Origin: JAMCXS01 sp964459065
Lineage (GTDB): Bacteria; Acidobacteriota; Terriglobia; UBA7540
DNA: 30,061 nucleotides
NCBI GenBank assembly: GCA_964459065.1
Contig: CAYWMN010000009.1
Location: 1 to 30,061 of the forward strand
Direction of reading: 5' to 3'
A model generated the notes under the pieces. That model searched no databases and was not told the origin of the DNA. It was given only the letters and a program-made list of their open reading frames with translations. How positions within the stretch are numbered: the first letter of the stretch is position 1; the number at the start of each line of letters is the position of its first letter. A program made the translations under genes and the position numbers. Of this stretch, positions 7,788 through 15,439 are shown piece by piece.

Positions 7788-9335
7788 TTAATACACCTGC
7801 TTTTCGTATTCATAGCGGTTGGGCAGCTGGTAGTTGTAGGTGTCGCCGGTTTCCTTTCGGAGCTCGTCGATGCGATGCAGCAGGTCTTGGGTGAGTTTCG
7901 CGTAGCGAGCGTCGCCATACAGATTGTGAAGCTCTCCGGGGTCTTCCTGCAGGTCGTAGAGTTCAAACTCCTGGGGCGCCAGGAAGTAATGAATCAGCTT
8001 GTAACGCTCGGTGCGGACGCCGCGGTGCGGCTTGACCTGCTGCGAGGCGGGGTATTCGAAGTATTCGTAGAGCCAGTCCTTGCGCCAGTCGGAGGGCGGA
8101 TTGCCCTTCATGAAGGGAACCAGGCTCCGGCCCTGGACCCAATCCTTCCAGTCCGGCTTATTCACGCCAGCCAGTTCCAGGATGGTGGGAGCAAGATCGA
8201 TATTTAAAGCCATCTCGTCACGAATGATGCCGGAGCGGACCAGTCGGGGATAACGAATGGAGAAAGGCACGCGAATCGAAGGCTCGTGCATGAAGCGCTT
8301 GTCATAAAAGCGCCATTCACCCAGGAAGAAGCCGTGGTCCGAACTGAGGATGATCGCGGTGTCATCGAGAATTCCCGCCTTTTCCAACGCGGCCATAACC
8401 TTCCCGGCATTGGTGTCGTTATTGACGACGCCGGCCATGTGATCTTTGACCAGCTCTTCGAGAGAGCGCGGGTCATCACCGCCCAGGACGGTTGTCCCGA
8501 TCTTGTTGTAGGCGTCCTTAAAGGCCAGCGGCTTGCCGGGATAACCTTTCAGGTCGGCATCAAAGGTGACCGGCTTGGGAATGCGCACGCCGTTATACAG
8601 GTCCAGCAGGCGGCGCGGCCGGTAGAAGGGAGCGTGGGGCGCAACAAACCAGAAAAAGAGGCAGAAGGGCTTGTCGTGCTTCTGGGCCAGCCAGTCGAGC
8701 GCCCGCTCGGCGATAATGTCATCCACATAGCCGTGATAGACCTTATTCGATTTGACAACTCCTTTTTCACTCTCAATGATCTTGGGCTGATAGTAGTTTG
8801 CTCCCGCCGCTTCCACTCCGAAAAACTGATCCCAATTCCGTTTGCTTAAGTCGTGAATGTGGGCTTTGCCGAAAAACGCGACTTCGTAGCCGGAGTCGCG
8901 CAGCATGTCGGCGATGGTGGGGACGCTTTGGGGAATGGAACGCCGGTGGTTGTCAATGGCGCCGGTGCGGTGGGGATAAAGGCCCGTCAGGATCGACGCC
9001 CGCGAGGGCAGGCAGAGAGCGTAAGTGACAAAGCCGTTGCGGAAGGTGATGCCTTCCTGAACGATGCGGTCCAGATTCGGAGTAGACATGAAGCGGGTGC
9101 CGAAGGCGCTCAGGCCGTTCCCGTCCCAGCCCTGGATGGGGGTTGCGCTGAATTCATCCGGCCGGATGCCCTCCCCAAGAAAGAAAACGAAATTGGGCCT
9201 GGGGGCGCCGCCCGGGGTTCCGCTCAAAGTCGCTCCCAACGTGCTTGAAACCACTCCCAGGCTGCCAAGCGCTCCGGCGCCGGCTTTGAGAAAATCCCTT
9301 CGGCTGGGGCCCTTCGCCTGATGCTTTTCGTCCAT
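7788..9335 (-). CDS. Tat-exported S1-type sulfatase with atypical metal site
   Basis: Arylsulfatase-superfamily protein of 515 residues that would hydrolyse sulfate esters outside the cytoplasm. The N-terminus has a twin-arginine signal, SRRDFLK at 11-17. The formylglycine motif CLPSR has Cys108, Pro110 and Arg112. Other expected active-site elements are FGKAH with Lys157, APHAPF with His234, and SSDHG with Asp333-His334. The N-terminal Asp-Asp metal pair is absent: the usual DDxRxD reads GEGIRPD (54-60), so Glu55 and Gly56 replace the aspartates. Activity may be changed or lost. The start at 9335 is chosen for an AGGAGG site about 5 bases upstream and because it places the Tat motif correctly. 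The gene faces the protease gene and is divergent from the enolase-family gene. Whether a formylglycine-generating enzyme is encoded elsewhere cannot be seen. Confidence 0.88.
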   Translation of the reverse strand: MDEKHQAKGPSRRDFLKAGAGALGSLGVVSSTLGATLSGTPGGAPRPNFVFFLGEGIRPDEFSATPIQGWDGNGLSAFGTRFMSTPNLDRIVQEGITFRNGFVTYALCLPSRASILTGLYPHRTGAIDNHRRSIPQSVPTIADMLRDSGYEVAFFGKAHIHDLSKRNWDQFFGVEAAGANYYQPKIIESEKGVVKSNKVYHGYVDDIIAERALDWLAQKHDKPFCLFFWFVAPHAPFYRPRRLLDLYNGVRIPKPVTFDADLKGYPGKPLAFKDAYNKIGTTVLGGDDPRSLEELVKDHMAGVVNNDTNAGKVMAALEKAGILDDTAIILSSDHGFFLGEWRFYDKRFMHEPSIRVPFSIRYPRLVRSGIIRDEMALNIDLAPTILELAGVNKPDWKDWVQGRSLVPFMKGNPPSDWRKDWLYEYFEYPASQQVKPHRGVRTERYKLIHYFLAPQEFELYDLQEDPGELHNLYGDARYAKLTQDLLHRIDELRKETGDTYNYQLPNRYEYEKQVY

Positions 9336-9653
9336 GCCTTCCTCCTGCTGATGCTGATCGAATGATGTCGTATAACGCAAAACACGTCCCGGACTATGAA
9401 ACCGCCGAAGCACCGACCAGCGCTTCGCCGGTCAAGCTGGGGCTTCTATTTAAGAACATTATTCTACCCCCGTCCAGCCTATCCCCGCTCCGCCCGGAAC
9501 GCGCGGACGTGGTTGACAATTCGCCCGGACGAGCCGGACACTATCGAGGCGTGATCAATTAACTTACGGAAAGACTGTTATCCTGCTTTAATCTGGGTGT
9601 AAATAGAACGGTCGCTTTAGCTTCAGGTTCGTGAAGAACGCAAGGAGAAGGTC
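9336..9653. other. Divergent intergenic region between the sulfatase and enolase-family genes
   Basis: Promoter-bearing gap for two divergent genes. On the plus side there is an extended -10 at 9576-9584 and, further upstream, a consensus TTGACA at 9513-9518 with no well-spaced -10. The sulfatase side shows an AT-rich patch near 9447-9470. No gene or RNA is seen. Confidence 0.5.
9576..9584 (+). promoter_or_regulatory. Candidate extended -10 (TGTTATCCT) for the enolase-family gene
   Basis: TGT followed by TATCCT fits an extended -10 and would give a leader of about 60 bases before the ATG at 9654. No good -35 is present at 17 bp. The call is by eye. Confidence 0.3.
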
Positions 9654-10763
9654 ATGAAAATCGATTCGATTGAAATTCGAGTTTGCAAGAACGTTCTGCC
9701 CGAGATGGCGGACGCCGGCATGCGGGCCGGCGGAGCTTCGTCTTTTGATTTTCTGGTGGTCACCCTGAAGACCGACGAAGGCATCGAGGGAACGTCGATG
9801 GGTTTTGCGGGGCGCGGCGCGGAAATGGCCGGCGGCATCGCGGCTTCCGCTCTGAAGCCGTTCTTCCTGGGGCGCGATCCCCTGGCCCGCGAGAAGCACT
9901 GGAAGGAATTTCGGACGTACGACCGCTGGTGGAACCATGTTCCAATCTATTCCTACGGCCCTTTCGATATCTGCTTGTGGGATATCGCCGGCAAAGTAGC
10001 CGGGCTGCCGCTCTACCGGCTGCTGGGCGAATACCGCAACAAGGTTCCCGTCTATGCCAGCTCTTTTGTTCTTGAGACGCCGGAGGCTTATGCCGAGCAG
10101 GCCCTGGAAGTGAAGGGCCGCAACTGGCACGCCTATAAGCTGCACCCTCCCGGCAACGTCGATTTTGATTTGAAAGCCTATCGCCTGTGCCGCGAGGCCG
10201 TGGGGCCGGATTTCAAGCTGATGGCCGATCCCGTGGCCGCCTACAACCACGAGCAGGCGTTGCGCGTGGGGCGTGAACTCGAGCGGTTGAATTACTACTG
10301 GTTTGAAGAGCCGCTGTTTGATGTGGACTTCCACGGCCTTCGCAGGCTGACCGAGCAACTGGACATTCCCATCTGCGGAACCGAGGTTATCCCCGGGCAT
10401 CACTATTCGGCCGCCGAGTGCATCGCAACGCATGTTGTGGACATGGTGCGCACTGACGTTTCGTGGAAGGGCGGCGTTACGCCGGTGATGAAGACCGCGC
10501 ACCTGGCGGAATCCTTCGGAGTGCAGTGCGAATTGCACACTACCATTTACCACGCTCTTGAGCTGGTCAATCTCCATTGTTGCTGCGCCGTTTCCAACTG
10601 CGAGTTCTTTGAACTTCTCTATCCTTTGACCGCCATGGAATTGGGGATGAAGACCCCACTCGATATCGACTCCGAAGGTTACGCCCATCCTCCGGAAAAA
10701 CCCGGCATCGGCCTGGACCTGGACTGGGATTTTATCGACAAGTGCACGCTGAAGAAATTGTAA
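9654..10763 (+). CDS. Enolase-superfamily enzyme, mandelate racemase/sugar-acid dehydratase type
   Basis: Cytoplasmic Mg2+-dependent enzyme of 369 residues that abstracts a proton next to a carboxylate, probably dehydrating or epimerising a sugar acid. The N-terminal capping domain spans about 1-125, then the barrel. Metal ligands are Asp192, Glu218 (in FEEP) and Glu244 (in CGTE). At the second barrel strand the motif is KLH, Lys162-x-His164, instead of the common KxK. The likely His-Asp dyad is Asp268 with His295, matching mandelate racemase subgroup geometry. An AAGGAGAAG ribosome site precedes the ATG. The neighbouring GH79 and sulfatase suggest that the substrate could be a uronate-derived acid. 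Exact specificity cannot be read from the sequence. Confidence 0.85.
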   Translation: MKIDSIEIRVCKNVLPEMADAGMRAGGASSFDFLVVTLKTDEGIEGTSMGFAGRGAEMAGGIAASALKPFFLGRDPLAREKHWKEFRTYDRWWNHVPIYSYGPFDICLWDIAGKVAGLPLYRLLGEYRNKVPVYASSFVLETPEAYAEQALEVKGRNWHAYKLHPPGNVDFDLKAYRLCREAVGPDFKLMADPVAAYNHEQALRVGRELERLNYYWFEEPLFDVDFHGLRRLTEQLDIPICGTEVIPGHHYSAAECIATHVVDMVRTDVSWKGGVTPVMKTAHLAESFGVQCELHTTIYHALELVNLHCCCAVSNCEFFELLYPLTAMELGMKTPLDIDSEGYAHPPEKPGIGLDLDWDFIDKCTLKKL

Positions 10764-10835
10764 GACCCGGCGCATTTTGCGGGCGCGTTACGTCCCTGCA
10801 ACCGAGCTGCGAGCCGGTGGCAAATTCTGTTGGGG

Positions 10836-10894
10836 CGGGCGATCGGGTGTACACTGCACCTGGCGGGAAATCGGTCCGGGACGGCGATCGCCCG
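10836..10894 (+). promoter_or_regulatory. 10-bp inverted repeat in the leader of the DUF4010 gene
   Basis: CGGGCGATCG (10836-10845) is the exact reverse complement of CGATCGCCCG (10885-10894), with 39 bases between. A TACACT -10-like box lies between the arms. The element could be an RNA stem-loop or a pair of protein-binding half-sites ahead of the ATG at 10931. Confidence 0.35.
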
Positions 10895-10930
10895 GCCGTA
10901 ATCGTAAAGCTTGCGGGAGCCCTCTGAGCC

Positions 10931-12202
10931 ATGCTGCTGAAACTCTATCAGTGGTTGCCACCGGAAGGGGTCAAAATCCTGCTGGTGCTGTTTCTGTCTT
11001 TCCTGATCGGGCTCGAGCGGGAAGAGAGAAAGGTCAGGGGAGAGAAATACGCCTTCGGGGGCGTGCGAACCTTCCCCCTGATCGGGTTAATCGGCTACTC
11101 GATCGCGCTTCTCGCCGGCGGCCAACTGATGCCGGTCACGCTGGGCTTTGCGGTGATTGCCGCATTTCTGCTGCTTTCCTACCGGCATAAGCTCAGTTTT
11201 CCCGGCCCCGCCGGGGTCACAACGGAAATGTCGGGCCTGGCGACCTACCTGGTCGGCTCGCTGGTTTACACCGGACATTTCTGGATCGCCACCACGCTGG
11301 CCGTGGCGAGCGCCTTGCTGCTGGAGTTGAAAAGCGGCCTGGAAAAGCTCACCGCGCGAATTCCTCAGGATGAGATTCTAACCTTTACGAAATTCCTGCT
11401 GCTCAGCGTGGTGATTCTTCCTGCGCTGCCCAACCGCGAATTCGGACCGTTTCACATCAACCCGTTCAAGACCTGGCTGGTGGTGGTCGCCGTCAGCGGG
11501 GTTTCCTACGGCAGTTACGTTCTTCAACGGCTCACCAAAGGGCGCGGCGGAGTGATTTGGGCGGCGATTCTGGGCGGAGCGTATTCGTCGACGGTGACCA
11601 CGGTGGTGCTGGCAAGAAGGGCTTCCCAACAGGAACGCTCTTACCTTTTTTCCGGCGGCACCCTGATCGCTTCCGGAATCATGTACCTGCGTTTAGCGGC
11701 GCTTCTGGGGCTCTTCAACCATGAGCTGATGCTGGCGCTGGCGCCGTCGTTCCTTGTCCTGGCGGGCCTGGGAACGGGCGTGGGCTGGTGGTGGGCGCGC
11801 CGGCCGGACGCAAGCGCCGCGGAGGTGAAAAGAGAATTCCAGCCGAAAAACCCGCTGGAATTCGGCGCGGCCTTTCTGTTCGCCGTTCTTTTCCTCGCCG
11901 TCCTGGTCGCCACTCAGTGGGCGACTGAGCATCTGGGCCACGCCGGCGTGTATGGACTGGCGGGAATGATGGGTCTCACCGACGTGGATCCTTTTATTCT
12001 GGGAATGACTCAGGCCGCCGGCAGCCTGACGCCGTTTCAAGTGGCGGCGGCAAGCGTCCTGATCGCGGCGGCAAGCAATAACATGATCAAAGGCGTTTAT
12101 GCCTATGCCTTCTCCCCCCGCAAAACGGGGGTTCAGAGCCTCTGCCTTTTGTTGGGCCTGGGCGTGGCGGGCCTTGCGCCCCTGCTGTGGCTGTTGAGGT
12201 AA
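10931..12202 (+). CDS. MgtC/DUF4010-family integral membrane protein
   Basis: Polytopic inner-membrane protein of 423 residues with about eleven hydrophobic segments. The N-terminal part (about 15-135) is MgtC/SapB-like, with FLIGLEREER (20-29) and GVRTFPLIGLIG (44-55). The remainder is the DUF4010 region, including GGAYSSTVTTVVLARRA near 215-231 and a final cluster ending GLAPLLWLLR. The biochemical role of these proteins is not established; MgtC relatives are linked to Mg2+ limitation and membrane energetics. The start is followed at once by the first amphipathic stretch, and no strong ribosome site is visible. It may be monocistronic: the enolase-family gene ends 167 bp upstream, and an inverted repeat lies in that gap. 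The next gene converges on it. Confidence 0.85.
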   Translation: MLLKLYQWLPPEGVKILLVLFLSFLIGLEREERKVRGEKYAFGGVRTFPLIGLIGYSIALLAGGQLMPVTLGFAVIAAFLLLSYRHKLSFPGPAGVTTEMSGLATYLVGSLVYTGHFWIATTLAVASALLLELKSGLEKLTARIPQDEILTFTKFLLLSVVILPALPNREFGPFHINPFKTWLVVVAVSGVSYGSYVLQRLTKGRGGVIWAAILGGAYSSTVTTVVLARRASQQERSYLFSGGTLIASGIMYLRLAALLGLFNHELMLALAPSFLVLAGLGTGVGWWWARRPDASAAEVKREFQPKNPLEFGAAFLFAVLFLAVLVATQWATEHLGHAGVYGLAGMMGLTDVDPFILGMTQAAGSLTPFQVAAASVLIAAASNNMIKGVYAYAFSPRKTGVQSLCLLLGLGVAGLAPLLWLLR

Positions 12203-12241
12203 TTCCGAGTTCCTCGGGAGCTACCGTGCAGGCAGGCGGCT

Positions 12242-13009
12242 TCAGCGCAGGGCCTTCTCAATGGCGGCTTCGGCCACCGGAGCCAGCAGCGCGAAGCCGC
12301 GGCCATTCGGGTGGAGGCCGTCTATCGAGTAGCCCTTCCGGAACATTCCGTTCTGATCCACCACCGCCGAGTAGTAATCCGCGTAAACGGCGTGTACCTT
12401 GGCCGCGTAGCTTTTGATCCACGCGTTCAAGGCCAGAATCTGGGCTGGAGGCCGGCGCACGGTCTGACGGGTTTTCATGTAATTGCTGACCGGCGTCAGG
12501 GAGCAGAGGATCACCTTAATGTGGTGCATCCTGGCGAGGTCCGTGATGGCCTCGATATTTTCCTCAACCATTTTGGCGGTTTGCGGACCCATATTTTGTG
12601 CAATATCGTTGGTCCCGCCCAGCAGAATGACGGCGGCAGGGTGAAGGTCAATCACGTCGGGATACATCCGAACCAGCATCTGGGCGGTGGTCTGGCCGCT
12701 GATGCCGCGATTGACGTAAGGCTTGCCGGGAAAAGACTTCTTCAATTTCCAGATGTCGGTAATGGAATCGCCGAGAAAAACCACCCGCCCGGCCACGGGG
12801 GGTTCGGCTTCCAGGCGTAAATCGTCCTGATGGTAGCGGCCCAGTTCATTGATGTCCTGCGCCTGTTCGGCAAGACGTTGCGCGAGGCTGTTCAGGCAGC
12901 AATGCGACGGGGGTGGATTGAATTCCTGGACCAGTTGGGCTTGCAGGAGGGCCGGCAGGCTGAGCAATTCCAACCCTGCGGCCATTATGATGGTTAGCAG
13001 TATACGCAC
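12242..13009 (-). CDS. Secreted SGNH/GDSL hydrolase
   Basis: Predicted exported esterase or acetylhydrolase of 255 residues. All four SGNH blocks are present: GDSIT with Ser82, NRGISGQTT with the oxyanion glycine, GGTNDI with Asn134, and DGLHPN with Asp230 and His233. The chosen GTG start at 13009 gives a clean signal peptide (MRILLTIIMAAG onward, cleavage near AQA at about 23-25) and has GAAGGA six bases upstream. A TTG eight codons earlier is the alternative but lacks its own ribosome site. An extended -10 promoter lies about 50 bp upstream. Relatives include platelet-activating-factor-acetylhydrolase-like and carbohydrate deacetylase enzymes. A carbohydrate substrate would suit the nearby GH79 and sulfatase, but this is inference. 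Confidence 0.85.
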   Translation of the reverse strand: MRILLTIIMAAGLELLSLPALLQAQLVQEFNPPPSHCCLNSLAQRLAEQAQDINELGRYHQDDLRLEAEPPVAGRVVFLGDSITDIWKLKKSFPGKPYVNRGISGQTTAQMLVRMYPDVIDLHPAAVILLGGTNDIAQNMGPQTAKMVEENIEAITDLARMHHIKVILCSLTPVSNYMKTRQTVRRPPAQILALNAWIKSYAAKVHAVYADYYSAVVDQNGMFRKGYSIDGLHPNGRGFALLAPVAEAAIEKALR

Positions 13010-13058
13010 GATGCTTCCTTCTCCTCTTCTCAAAAGATGGCAAAAATCGATGGAGCGA

Positions 13059-13067
13059 ATTATAACA
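13059..13067 (-). promoter_or_regulatory. Extended -10 promoter (TGTTATAAT) for the SGNH hydrolase gene
   Basis: On the minus strand the sequence is TGT followed by a perfect TATAAT. This matches an extended -10 element, which can work without a good -35; none is seen. The transcript would start about 42 bases before the GTG at 13009, giving a short leader that includes the GGAGAAGGA region. Confidence 0.45.
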
Positions 13068-13153
13068 TTGATGGGAGGGCGGGGATTCTGGAGCTGAATT
13101 GAAAGGAATCCGGCTGAGGTTTTCTTTTCGCAGCCTGCTGCAGGATTCCGGAT

Positions 13154-14314
13154 TCACGAGCGAAAGGCCGAAGGAGGTTTGGACGAATCCCCCTCCATTT
13201 CAAGCCTGGAAGCCAGATGTTCCAGCAGATCCTTCAGCGACAGTACGGCGACCAGGCGGCCGTTTTCCACCACCACCAGGCGGCTGTTCTGCGACCGCTT
13301 CATCAGGGCCAGCGCCTCAACTGAATCGGTGTCGGGCGTCACGGCCTCCTCGCGATTGAAAGGCTGCATGATGGCCTGCACGCTAAAACGGTTCCATTCC
13401 TCCCGGGGGACGTCTTTGACCTGCTTGGTGGTCACGTAACCCAGCAGTTCCTGAGATTCGTTGACCACCGGAAACATCTTGTAGTGATACCGGTAAATAT
13501 AGTGCTCGACGAGGTCTTCAAGCGAAATGGCAGGGTGAACGGTCACCGGATTGGGATTCATGAAACGCCGGATGGGCTCGCCCTGGAGCATCTTTTGCAC
13601 CATCAGCTGCTGATAGGAGCCTTGAGCGGCGCCGCGCAGGAACATCCCGATCAGAAACCACCAGACGGCTCCAAAAAGGTTTCCTTGCAGCAGGCTGTAG
13701 ACTGCAAAGGCCATCAGCAAAACCCCAAAGCCGGAACCAATGTTGGCGGCGATGCGGGTGGCGCTCCACAGATTGCCTTTCCAATGCCACAAGGCCGAAC
13801 GGAGAATGCGCCCTCCGTCCAGAGGAAATGCCGGGATCAGGTTAAAGATCGCCAGGACCCAGTTGATCCAATACAAATAGGACAGCACGCCCACCGCCGC
13901 CGTCGGCCAGACGCCTTGCGCCGCCCAGGCCAGAGAGAAGAAAACCCCGCCGATCACAATGCTGGTGAGCGGCCCGGCCGCCGCCATCAGAAACTCCGCC
14001 TTGGCGTTGGGAGGCTCGCTTTCCATTTCCGCCACCCCGCCAAAGATAAACAAGGTAATGCCTTTCATGGGCAGGCCGTGGCGGCGCGCCACCAGCGAGT
14101 GGGCGAGTTCATGCACGACGATGGAAGCAAACAGGAGCAGGGCGCCCAACACGCCCATCGTCCAGTACTCGCCCTTGGAAAGCCCCGGGTAGTAGTGCGG
14201 AAACACGCCATGGGCCAGGGACCAGGTGATCAGGACGGCGATGATCAGCCAGCTGCCATCCACGCGAACGGCAAACCCGAACATCTTGAACAGGGTGACG
14301 CTTCGTCCGAACAT
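13154..14314 (-). CDS. Site-2-protease-family (M50) membrane metalloprotease with two CBS domains
   Basis: Intramembrane zinc protease of 386 residues, of the SpoIVFB-like group with a CBS tail. The zinc-binding HELAH motif is at 68-72 and the third ligand Asp166 is in NLIPAFPLDGGR (158-169). About six hydrophobic segments lie between 20 and 225. Two CBS domains follow at roughly 245-305 and 310-372. In this family CBS pairs are thought to sense adenine nucleotides and gate proteolysis. The start is supported by GGAGGA five bases before the ATG. It is divergent from the RsbW/RsbV genes. Such proteases often release membrane-held regulators, but no obvious membrane-bound substrate is encoded next to it. 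Confidence 0.92.
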   Translation of the reverse strand: MFGRSVTLFKMFGFAVRVDGSWLIIAVLITWSLAHGVFPHYYPGLSKGEYWTMGVLGALLLFASIVVHELAHSLVARRHGLPMKGITLFIFGGVAEMESEPPNAKAEFLMAAAGPLTSIVIGGVFFSLAWAAQGVWPTAAVGVLSYLYWINWVLAIFNLIPAFPLDGGRILRSALWHWKGNLWSATRIAANIGSGFGVLLMAFAVYSLLQGNLFGAVWWFLIGMFLRGAAQGSYQQLMVQKMLQGEPIRRFMNPNPVTVHPAISLEDLVEHYIYRYHYKMFPVVNESQELLGYVTTKQVKDVPREEWNRFSVQAIMQPFNREEAVTPDTDSVEALALMKRSQNSRLVVVENGRLVAVLSLKDLLEHLASRLEMEGDSSKPPSAFRS

Positions 14315-14569
14315 GATGTTCCTCCGCTTTTTGAAGTCAGGCCTTCTTGCACCCTGCGATCAAGTCCACGGCGGCCGGGGTGCTTTCTTGCATGCGGGAG
14401 GGGCCGTTTGGGTTCATGGTAATCCGCGAAACGCGTTCATCATTGCCCCCTGGCTTCTATTCTATTCTTGCTTGAGGCGCAAGACAATTTGATGATGCGC
14501 TGCTGCGGAGCGGGAAGCAAGCCTTCGTCTTCGTTGACTTTCGACAGCCTGTATTGTAGTGTCAAATCG

Positions 14570-15076
14570 ATGAATCAAGCTTTTTCAGGTACGGGGGCGA
14601 AACCCGGCATTGTTGAGGCGACGATTGAGAGCGCCCTTAAGAATGTTGAGGTTGCCGAGGAGATCAGCCGGCGCGTTTCCGCTACGGCGGGCTTTGATTC
14701 CGAAGCGGCTTTCCAGATCGAGATGGCGGTTCACGAGATGGTTATCAATGCCATCTGTCATGGGAACAAGGAAGATCCAAGCAAAAGCGTCGTTCTAAGA
14801 TTTCTTATTTTCGATGATCGCCTGGAAATTTCCGTTCGTGACCAGGGGACCGGCTTTGATCCCGATTCGCTGCTCGATCCCATTGCCGAGGAGAACCTCA
14901 TGAACGTGTCGGGCCGGGGAATCTTTCTGGTCCGCCGGTTTATGGATGAATTCAATATCGAAACTTCCGCAAACTCAGGCACGGAAGTCACCATGATCAA
15001 GCGCCTCGGCCCTGAGGTTCAGTCAAATCAAGGAGGAACAGATCGTGAGCATGAAGGCGACAGTGCGGCAGGTTGA
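14570..15076 (+). CDS. RsbW/SpoIIAB-like anti-sigma serine kinase
   Basis: GHKL-type ATP-binding protein of 168 residues, the size of classic anti-sigma kinases. The N-box is EMAVHEMVINAICHGN (51-66), the G1 box DQGTGFD (91-97), and a glycine loop GRGIFLVRRF starts at 115. In known partner-switching systems such a protein binds a sigma factor and phosphorylates a STAS antagonist. The STAS gene overlaps its last 32 bases and a FliA-type sigma gene lies just beyond. The ATG at 14570 is preferred by homology length. There is no clear ribosome site, and a TTGACT at 14534 could place the transcript start almost at the ATG, so translation may be leaderless. The start is the least certain part; the family is clear. 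Confidence 0.87.
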   Translation: MNQAFSGTGAKPGIVEATIESALKNVEVAEEISRRVSATAGFDSEAAFQIEMAVHEMVINAICHGNKEDPSKSVVLRFLIFDDRLEISVRDQGTGFDPDSLLDPIAEENLMNVSGRGIFLVRRFMDEFNIETSANSGTEVTMIKRLGPEVQSNQGGTDREHEGDSAAG

Positions 15077-15398
15077 TTCCGTGACCGTGGTGGATGTGCG
15101 GGGAAGAATTACGCTGGGAGAAGACTGCAAGCTGCTGCGCGAAGTGATTCGCGAACAGCTGGCGAAGGATCACAAAAATCTCCTTTTGAACCTTGCCGAC
15201 GTTACTTATATTGACAGTTCTGGAATCGGCGAATTAGTCAGTGCCTACACCGCGATATCCAACCAGGGGGGGCAGCTGAAGCTGCTGAGCCTCACCAAAA
15301 GGGTCCACGATTTGTTGCAGATCACCAAGCTTTATACGGTGTTTGACATCCATAACGATGAGGCCGCGGCCATCAGCAGTTTTGCAACGGCTTCGTGA
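15045..15398 (+). CDS. STAS-domain anti-sigma factor antagonist (RsbV/SpoIIAA-like)
   Basis: Single STAS-domain protein of 117 residues. Its switch motif is YIDSSGIGEL, with Asp57 followed by Ser58, the expected phosphorylation site of this family. Unphosphorylated, such proteins capture the anti-sigma kinase and free the sigma factor. The GTG start has a strong AAGGAGG site 8 bases upstream, inside the end of the kinase gene, giving a 32-bp overlap and probable translational coupling. An ATG two codons later is possible. Its stop is 41 bp from the end of the convergent sigma gene. No PP2C phosphatase that would reset it is visible in the window. Confidence 0.92.
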   Translation: MSMKATVRQVDSVTVVDVRGRITLGEDCKLLREVIREQLAKDHKNLLLNLADVTYIDSSGIGELVSAYTAISNQGGQLKLLSLTKRVHDLLQITKLYTVFDIHNDEAAAISSFATAS

Positions 15399-15439
15399 TT
15401 GTGTCCACCGGATTCGCCGGCATCCTTCCACAGCAGTTT

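Noticed and set aside
9513..9537. Consensus TTGACA as -35 for the enolase-family gene
   Set aside because: No TANNNT box lies 16-18 bp downstream, so it was not called a promoter by itself.
9588..10775. Minus-strand 395-codon open frame opposite the enolase-family gene
   Set aside because: It is a shadow of a clearly conserved coding frame and shows no recognisable domain or ribosome site.
14534..14562. TTGACT with TGTAGT/TAGTGT as a promoter for the RsbW-like gene
   Set aside because: The -10 candidates are poor and the spacing is 15 or 17 bp with weak matches; kept only as a comment on a possible leaderless start.
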